From positions 210,598,355-210,662,354 of the forward strand of contig CP136063.1 in NCBI GenBank assembly GCA_032622095.1: a stretch of 64,000 bases of DNA, read 5' to 3'. This document shows, one piece after another, positions 57,619 through 64,000 of this stretch. The position numbers and the translations under genes are program-made. Each line of letters begins with the position of its first letter. Position 1 is the first letter of the stretch. The notes under the pieces were generated by a model. That model saw nothing but the letters and a program-made list of their open reading frames with translations, searched no databases and was not told the origin of the DNA. The DNA is from Siphonodentalium dalli. Its lineage: Eukaryota > Mollusca > Scaphopoda > Gadilida > Siphonodentaliidae.

Positions 57619-58265
57619 ACACCCCTGGTCGAGTGGTCCTGCTAATTTGCTATGATTCTGTTGGGTTCTGCTGAATTGATATAATGCTGTTAGGGCAAAA
57701 TTATACCGTTATTATTAATAAATTTGTCGTACTCGCGGTGTTCGGATAATCTGAACATATCCAAGAAAAGCCATTATATAATGTGTATCAAACATTCAAA
57801 AATATATACAGTAATGCTCTAATTAATCTACTCCTTAACCACAGCAGAATTATGGGTAACTTTTCAGGATTTAGTCGGAAATATGGCTTGTTGCCATTCA
57901 TCGGAAAGCTCTCGGGGATGGCTGTGGTTAAGGAGTCGATTAATTAGAGCATTACTGTATATTGCGAAATATTGTAATACATGGTATTAGTTTTTTGCAA
58001 ATCGACTATAATAAAGATGGCTATTCACGTCGTTTTTGCACCAGCGCAGGCATTATTAAAAATAACAAAAACGTATACATTCTGGAATGTTTTATACAGA
58101 CACTAGCTTTTTCTCAATTCACTCCGATTAGCCAAACACTGCCAAAATGACAACTTTAGAATACAAGGGTACTTTTCGTAACGGCACCAGTTTGTCCTAC
58201 AAGCACCATATAAAGCACCACCTGCATCATAGCACATCAGCAGTACCACTTGGCCGTGGGTGTGT
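57619..58265 (+). mobile_element. Second family X element in copy B, hosting a hairpin MITE
   Basis: The left end is ACACCCCTGGTCGAGTGGTC and the right end ...TTGGCCGTGGGTGTGT. The arms resemble each other inverted (GCTAATTTGCTATGATTCTG against the complement of CATCATAGCACATCAGCAG). A Tc1/mariner-type MITE sits inside at 57809-57957. Copy A keeps only the left part of this element. Confidence 0.65.
57809..57957. mobile_element. Complete Tc1/mariner-type hairpin MITE
   Basis: TA|CAGTAATGCTCTAATTAAT ... ATTAATTAGAGCATTACTG|TA, 149 bp, with a TA duplication and termini beginning CAGT. The right arm is shortened from the apex (after GCTCTCGGGGA) compared with the copy at 46995. Confidence 0.85.
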
Positions 58266-58789
58266 TAATATTGCCTAACCACTATAGTTGGACCTGTCAT
58301 TTTATTTCGCAATTTTTTCGACAAAATCCGAGTTCAAGCTACGAAAAGAAAATATTTTGAGTGACACCTGCTCTGGGTTATTTTGTGCCCCCCCCCCTAA
58401 ATACAAGATACATATTCCCAGCAATGGACCAAGAGCATAACACCCATTTGCGTTTTAAATTAGAGTTGATGTACAGTTACAAGCTGCTTGCTGCAATGCC
58501 AACGCAAAAGCAAACGAGCATTTGCTCGCACAGCGCAGGTTCATGTGGACTCCAACTAGTCGTGCATACTTCAGATTTGCAAGCAATCGGATTAAAAACA
58601 GTCTTATGGTGTAATACCCACCGCTTATACTTCAACAAGCTAGGTTATGTACGTCATTGCCATACCCATTCAAACTTTGTATCTGGGATGTTATGTTATA
58701 ACGAATAAAAAGCAAGTTTTAGTGCGACCTCAGATGCTGCGATTTAAATCACAGGTGGAAAAAATTCATGGGTGGAGAACCCACTTCGC

Positions 58790-59205
58790 ATCACGACACG
58801 ACAGCAGGCATATATTAGCTATTATAAAACACTCTGGTAAACCATGGTGGAAAACCTCTGGTATTTTACCAGGGTGTTTGTAACAAGTACTCGGAGTAGA
58901 ATTGATTTTACCCATTCATGTCCTGTTTCACAAACATTTTACGAGATTAAAGTGTGGTGCACCATGCATTTACTTGGAATTGACAAGGGTATGTCTTTTT
59001 ACATGGGTGTATATGATTTTAGCAGAGTGTATCATTGTAAACCTGACTTTACCTGTTTACCATGATTTACTCGGAATTAACAAGGGTATGTCCTTTTTAT
59101 ATGGCTTTTATATGGCTTTTACCAGAGTATATCATTGTTAACCTGACTTTACCACATTTTCCAGAGTAGAGCCTGGTAAACCATGGTTGTTTTTACCAGG
59201 AAAAT
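58790..59205 (+). repeat. Direct repeats with CTGGTAAACCATGGT, plus an internal tandem of about 97 bp
   Basis: CTGGTAAACCATGGT with a following TTTTACCAGG occurs near 58830 and near 59190. In between, TTACTCGGAATTAACAAGGG and CATTGTAAACCTGACTTTAC-type blocks occur twice (about 58967-59060 and 59066-59155). It lies only in copy B. Overlapping frames are repeat translations. Confidence 0.6.
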
Positions 59206-59222
59206 CGTGGCGTTTCCTTGGC

Positions 59223-59998
59223 AACGCGCGCAAACGACACATCCAATTGATCGGACTTTATTGGAGTGTTTATATGTTTCCATTCTCTGCTATGCCGACA
59301 GAGAGAAGAGGGCCACCGCAATTGCTGACATTGCGCAATCGGTTAAGTTGTGGGTACAAAATAAGTTGAAATTGAGTATTTTAGCTTAGAAACTTGAGAT
59401 ACATGCCATGAATATATAATTTCATAAAGAGGAGAATGTAATATAATCCTTTGCCGTGGCTTTGTTTTGACACAAAATACATATACATATATAGCAGACA
59501 GGTTTAAACATCGCAGCACAACAGTGTCTGCGTGCTTGCCACAGATCTCCACCTACGAATTACATGTTTTATTAAAGTTAAATTCTCAGCCTCTGCTCTA
59601 CAACTCAGCCATCTCAGTATGGTACTAGAAGAAATTGGGTCTCGTTAGCTCAAACTATAAAGTTGGGCGTAAATTATTGTCAGCTTGGATCCAATAATTG
59701 TCACAAATTGACGTCAACTGTCACTGTGTTACCAACTAATTCCAAGTAAAGCATTGCATTAACCCTTGTGAATAACAAGTAAAGGCATGGTGTACATCGA
59801 TATGATACTATTACACGGTATACGTGCGCACAGTGTTCAATGAGTTTTTTTCAAAAACGAGAGGTGTGTCCGAAAGCTTGTGTGCATTATGCAATAAAGA
59901 GTCTATAAAGGTGTTATCATTCTTTTTCCTGTCATCTTACAGCTTGATCAAGACTCACACGGCTATACATATACTTAACCAGTCATCACCTGTGCGTC
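59223..59998 (+). other. Right tail of segmental copy B
   Basis: It matches 27295-28098. No gene recognised. Confidence 0.55.
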
Positions 59999-60407
59999 AC
60001 TGTTCTTTGATCTCGTGTTATTTGACACATGTGTTGTTACACAATCAGTTCAATGGTTTGGATGTCTAAATAATCTCGATTGACGGCGTGACGGCTTAGT
60101 GAGCCCATTAGTCCAGGAGATATTGGTCGACCTCTGCACCCCCCCCCCCCCAGGACTTAACTTCACCCCACTAATTTTCTTCCTTAAGGTCTCCTCTAAA
60201 TTTTTTCACTTGTTAACAAGAAAGAAAAGTGGCCGCAGAGACCCCAGACAAGATGGCGTCCATCATGGCGGCCATTTTTTTTAAATGCACCAGGTCTTTT
60301 TGATCGCCATTATAGTAAAGATGATAGCACATGCGGTCTTGTTTTCCGCTCGATTCGTTATGCTAATATACAACCCTTACAAATTAGCCAAAAATCCGAC
60401 ACCAGAA
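59999..60407. other. Unassigned sequence
   Basis: A C-run lies at 60138-60151. CAAGATGGCGTCCATCATGG near 60249 is an outlying member of the repeat family that follows. Confidence 0.5.
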
Positions 60408-61440
60408 TTCAATATGGCGGCCAAGATGGCCGCCGAAATGTGAAAATATGCTATTTTTCTGACATGTTACCACCTTTCGTTTGTCTCTGTGGGAAAATGT
60501 TAGAATTTTTGCGTCATGTTATACATTTATCATATAGAGGAGTCATTGGCGAATATATGGGGACCATACTATGCATTCATTGCGGGATATTTTTGTCCGA
60601 TATCACGTTTTCCCAAATGCCGGTATCATAGGTCAAAGCCGAATCTCCGTTAATAACGCGATGTTATGTTTCGAATCAATGAATGTTATTGCTATTATAA
60701 CAACACCCATGCATATATATTTGCAGGATATACTCGAGCTAGGATTCCTCTTATACCTGAGTTGAGGAATATTTACCCAAATCCAAGATGGCGACCAAAA
60801 TGGCCACCAGAAATAAAAAAATCGCCGAAAATCGCTGATTTTAACATCAGTGAGCATTATTGTCATGACAACTCCACACCTGCTTACTATTGTAAGTTGG
60901 GAACACTTAGGCGAAGAACTTTCCTTGTACTATATCCAAATAAAAGTCCCCCAAATCCAAAATGGCGCCCACAATGGCGGACAGATTTTGAAAAATCACC
61001 GAAATTCCCTCATATTCACATCATTGGGCATTATTGTCGAGACAACTCAACCCATGCTTACAATTGAGTTGGAAATACTGAGGTGAAGTAATTACATTAC
61101 ATCTCATGCAAGAAATTGTTTTCCAAATCGAAGATGGCGGCCAAAATGGCGACCGAAATTTGAAAACAAGTCTACATTACTTTACTTTCTTAGGATGGGC
61201 GTTATTGTTTCGCGATTGCTATCCACCATTACATGTTGATATGGAATAGTGACATGAAGTATCCATTAGGGTTTGGCAATGGTTACTCACAGCCAAGATC
61301 GCTGCTAAATTGGCGGCTAGAAATTGAAAAGAAATCGATATTTTCACATATTAATTTCAACTTTTTGTCAATATCGGTATGTATGGACGAAACTGTACAT
61401 AAACCATCTACTAGTTCAACTTAAAGGTATCAAAACGCAT
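60408..61440 (+). repeat. Diverged minisatellite, period about 172 bp, with AAGATGGCGGCC-type core
   Basis: Cores lie near 60411, 60786, 60957, 61129 and 61294 (for example AAGATGGCGGCCAAAATGGC). Each is followed by GAAATTTGAAAA-type sequence and, about 60 bases on, a block like GGGCATTATTGTCGAGACAA. One unit between 60411 and 60786 is missing or unrecognisable. A 133-codon frame at 60666-61067 reads through two units, giving a repeated protein pattern (WRPKWPPEIKKSPK, EHYCHDNSTPAY). It is treated as repeat translation. Confidence 0.7.
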
Positions 61441-62520
61441 AACATAGCTCGTATCCTTCTGGAAAGATGAAACACCACAATTAATATCGCGATGTGGCAT
61501 TTCGAAATCCAGTCTCCACTTAGCGCCGATAATGGCCGTAAGCGTAGGTGCGCCGAATAGTTATATCAGAACAATTATACCTGATAACAGATTCTGATAT
61601 GCCACGTCACGTCCATAATTATCTGGACCAGCTTCCATTTCTTTGTCTGATAGATCTAGATCGCTCACACCGACAAAGTATTCACCACTTCCTGGGAGTA
61701 GGGTCCCTCTAATCATAACGTTTCAAACAATTCATTTTCCGGTGTCTAGCTTACAGAAGGTCATCTCTATGTATGTGTCTCATTCCCCATGGGATAACGA
61801 CATGTACACATGGATAACCAGTTAGCTAGTCACTTCTCAATAGATGGTTCGTCAACTCACAAACTCAGCGAACGCATTGGCATATGTGGACAACTTCGAC
61901 AGTGTCTCGAAGGTGGCTATAGCTGTCTCATTCCCTTGGACAGATGTCTATCTGCTAAGGAGAATACCCTAGTGTACAGACTACCCACACTTCTTGACCA
62001 TTATCCGAAGCAAACTGTGTGACGCCCCGCAGTTGTCTCGTCGAATATCGCACAGCAGAGAAGAACAATGTTCGCGGTGCTAGTTTGTGGACATGCGCCT
62101 TGATAGTGGGAATGAAATGGGCCACTGTATACACCACCCCTACACCTGGTGCATGTTTAAGATATCGAATGTCATGCGTGTCGGTTTTATTTGGTGTGGT
62201 AAGATTGTATTTCCACATCCGTTTCGAAGCCTTTCTGATTCAACTTTTGTCTGGATAGTAATATGCTAGCCTCCCTCAAAACAGTCGGATGGACTAAAGG
62301 ATAATGTCTTTATAGCATGAATGTATGCGTGTTTTGTTATCCTCTCTCGGGGTTAGTGTCAGTATGTGGGCGGTATTATTCAAGAAAATGTCAGGAACTG
62401 TGGTGCATTTATTTCACTATGTATTTAAAGAACAATTTACAGTCTCGATGACAATGGCTGTGGTCGTTGGGGAACTCGACCTTTATGATCATATAGCTTT
62501 ATATATATAACTTTAGAATA
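61441..62520. other. Unassigned sequence
   Basis: No gene recognised. Frames up to 87 codons around 61955-62258 overlap on both strands and show no domain. Confidence 0.45.
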
Positions 62521-62816
62521 TAGTCACAGTGGATCAACGGACACGAACCAAAACCGGAAGTCGTAGATTTCGAGGTGGAGAAATATCTGTCGACAAATAT
62601 TTGTTGACATTTTTTGACGGTTTTTTTGGGAAAATAAACGCTTGGATAGCATATCTGACCAACTGAAGGTGAGTGAATATTTCTTCGCTGATGTTCGGAC
62701 ACCGACGATCAATTTAAGTCAGTTGTCATTGTTCGATCGCGGAAAAAATGTCATTTAATCATCGCCGCGAGACGATTTCTTCCCCAAAATATCCCAGAAA
62801 ATCATACTTTTCACAT

Positions 62817-63047
62817 TCATCGCAGACAACTGTCGCAACAACCTATACACCGATCGAAAGGCCTGTTTTCCCCCCAAAAATGCATATTTTGAGTATTTTC
62901 ACGGACTGTCTCAAAATTCCAAATTTCATCTTTTGATGTAGGTACCCACCTCGAAAATACTGTCCGGTTAGTCCCGAAAAATTTAATCATTAGTTGTAAA
63001 AAATCTGTCCGCTTAGTCGTGATTTTGCTGAGGTCTGCCATCTTCAA
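62817..63047 (-). CDS. Possible first exon of an unknown gene
   Basis: The minus strand has TTGAAGATGGCAGACC at the start of a 76-codon frame (ATG at 63047, with a second at 63041). AAGATGGC matches the YY1-type element often found at animal start regions. The translation begins MADLSKITTKRTDFLQLM and KFFGTNRTVFSR, followed by CGAGGTGGGT, which could be a 5' splice site (near 62950). If so, the exon would end there and the rest of the frame would be intron. No downstream exon was found. Function unknown. Confidence 0.3.
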   Translation of the reverse strand: MKMADLSKITTKRTDFLQLMIKFFGTNRTVFSRWVPTSKDEIWNFETVRENTQNMHFWGENRPFDRCIGCCDSCLR

Positions 63048-63344
63048 TTTCTGGTCGAAAAAGCAATTTTGCCGCAGTTGATGGGCGTTTCATTTGACTT
63101 TTGCGTGGCCACAATGGTTCTGGGTGTTCATAATGTTGTATATGTCTTCTGGTACAACACAACATCCAGGCGGTGACTTATATATATAACTGAACTTTAA
63201 CCTGTAACTGAAATCCAACTACGAAGTACATGTTTGGTAAACATATAACTTTTGATGTATGTCATATTGCTAACTCTGACTTGTCATCACTCTCGGAAGG
63301 CCGACATAAAAAAAAATGATTTACATCCAACTTTTTTCAGAAAA

Positions 63345-63560
63345 ATGCAGCGGTGTGCCGATTTTTACCCTTTATATTTGATTATACACTCGCAACGAGT
63401 TGTGGCCCACCACTTGTGGGGTTATACAGGAGGCAGCTTGTTCGTCCTTTCGTGGATGCAATTTTCCGAGTTTTTATTGCTAAGTTTTGCGGTCATTTGT
63501 TTTTTTGGCTTGGCATATATATATTTAGTACCATGGGAACATGCGAACATATATGATTAT
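63345..63560 (+). other. Weak candidate exon with a hydrophobic segment
   Basis: After a pyrimidine-rich 3' splice site (CTTTTTTCAG, ending near 63341) one frame reads CGPPLVGLYRRQLVRPFVDA then FRVFIAKFCGHLFFWLGIYI, a possible membrane segment. A second overlapping frame (63252-63707) is longer but crosses the splice site. Neither can be assigned to a family. Confidence 0.25.
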
Positions 63561-63879
63561 GAAATATGTCAGACCTTTTTGTTTGGAGTTATGACATTTT
63601 TCGACTTAGAAAATTATTGTTTTCAATTTTCAGCAATGGTTAAAACAATAATGTGGAGGGGACTAAAACATACAGTCGGAGGGGTGTACAGCTATATCTG
63701 TTACTAATATTAGCTTAAGTTCAAGTCCACTAAGCGATATTATTTTATAATTCCAGGTGCTACTGACGATAGGATCGCATGCCTGCCTTCATATATGTAA
63801 CCACTGTGCGGCAAAGGCTTGCGGCTTCGCTGAGGCAATCGACGATGGGATTTTTACAACACCCGAATGAATGTTTGAA

Positions 63880-63965
63880 AATAAAATTATTGAAAATAAA
63901 AAATATAAAAATTATTTATAATAAAATACTATACAATACTATACTATTCAATACTATACGAAATA
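63880..63965. repeat. AT-rich low-complexity tract
   Basis: Short repeats of AATACTATAC-type sequence near the right edge of the window. No gene. Confidence 0.6.
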
Positions 63966-64000
63966 TTGGTACTCTCGGTTGATATAGAGAATAGAAACAT

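Larger units (their letters stand above)
50611..59998 (+). repeat. Segmental duplication, copy B
   Basis: It has the same order and orientation as copy A (13868-28098) and, inverted over its first part, copy C. It is shorter because it lacks the 2.03 kb transposon and the 4.2 kb repeat block of A. It keeps a complete family X element plus about 1 kb (57960-59222) that A has lost. Confidence 0.85.

Noticed and set aside
60666-61067. 133-codon repeat-protein gene
   Set aside because: It spans two units of a minisatellite and has no start context, splice sites or conserved neighbours.
62748-62936. 62-codon plus-strand frame starting MSFNHRRETISS
   Set aside because: It overlaps the minus-strand candidate exon, which has the better start context and a possible donor; no splice or domain support for the plus-strand version.

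Overview
The window looks like nuclear DNA from an animal, most likely a marine invertebrate. A lophotrochozoan or mollusc-type genome is my guess from the repeat types and the protein families; no sequence feature fixes the phylum. It is AT-rich and gene-poor, and most of it is mobile-element or tandem-repeat DNA. There is no bacterial-style operon, rRNA, confident tRNA or CRISPR array. Supported coding sequence comes to about 2-3 kb: a small family of intronless secreted saposin-type genes, one exon of a fibrinogen-related gene, two copies of a broken LINE reverse transcriptase, and a few weak exon candidates.

Layout. Bases 1-679 hold nothing recognisable. Bases 680-13227 are six head-to-tail non-autonomous Helitron-type units. 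Each starts TCTATATATATAAAA, ends with a CCCGTCA/TGACGGG hairpin plus CTAG, and abuts the next with no spacer. Unit 2 carries about 2.8 kb of unrelated sequence, including the 3' end of an unknown gene with its own polyadenylation signal. From 13868 to 28098 is copy A of a segmental duplication: an intact saposin-type gene, an inverted-repeat element split by a second transposon, a 4.2 kb block of tandem repeats, and a LINE remnant. Bases 28099-42351 are mostly non-coding, with a fibrinogen-domain exon (minus strand), a piggyBac-type MITE in its intron, several hairpins and minisatellites, and a candidate 2.2 kb inverted-repeat element. Bases 42352-45545 are copy C, inverted, with a second intact but diverged saposin-type gene. 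Bases 45546-50610 hold one possible coiled-coil exon, a foldback MITE and repeat debris. Bases 50611-59998 are copy B, in the same orientation as A, with a disabled saposin-type gene and a second LINE remnant. The last 4 kb hold a minisatellite built on an AAGATGGCGGCC-type core and two weak exon candidates.

The main biological story is the saposin-type family. Each intact protein has a signal peptide and three saposin-B-like modules. The third module is unusually hydrophobic and ends at the last residue. In copy A all 18 cysteines are present. In copy C the third module has lost exactly cysteines 2 and 5, which form one disulfide in the saposin fold. Copy B is broken by an 11-base deletion and a nonsense codon. 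All three keep a TATA box about 40 bases upstream of the start. A host-defence or lipid/membrane-active role is a reasonable inference for secreted saposin-like proteins, but the sequence does not prove it.

Limits: similarities were judged by eye, with no alignment scores or database searches. Where I call elements piggyBac-, Tc1/mariner- or Helitron-type, the call rests on terminal motifs and target-site patterns.
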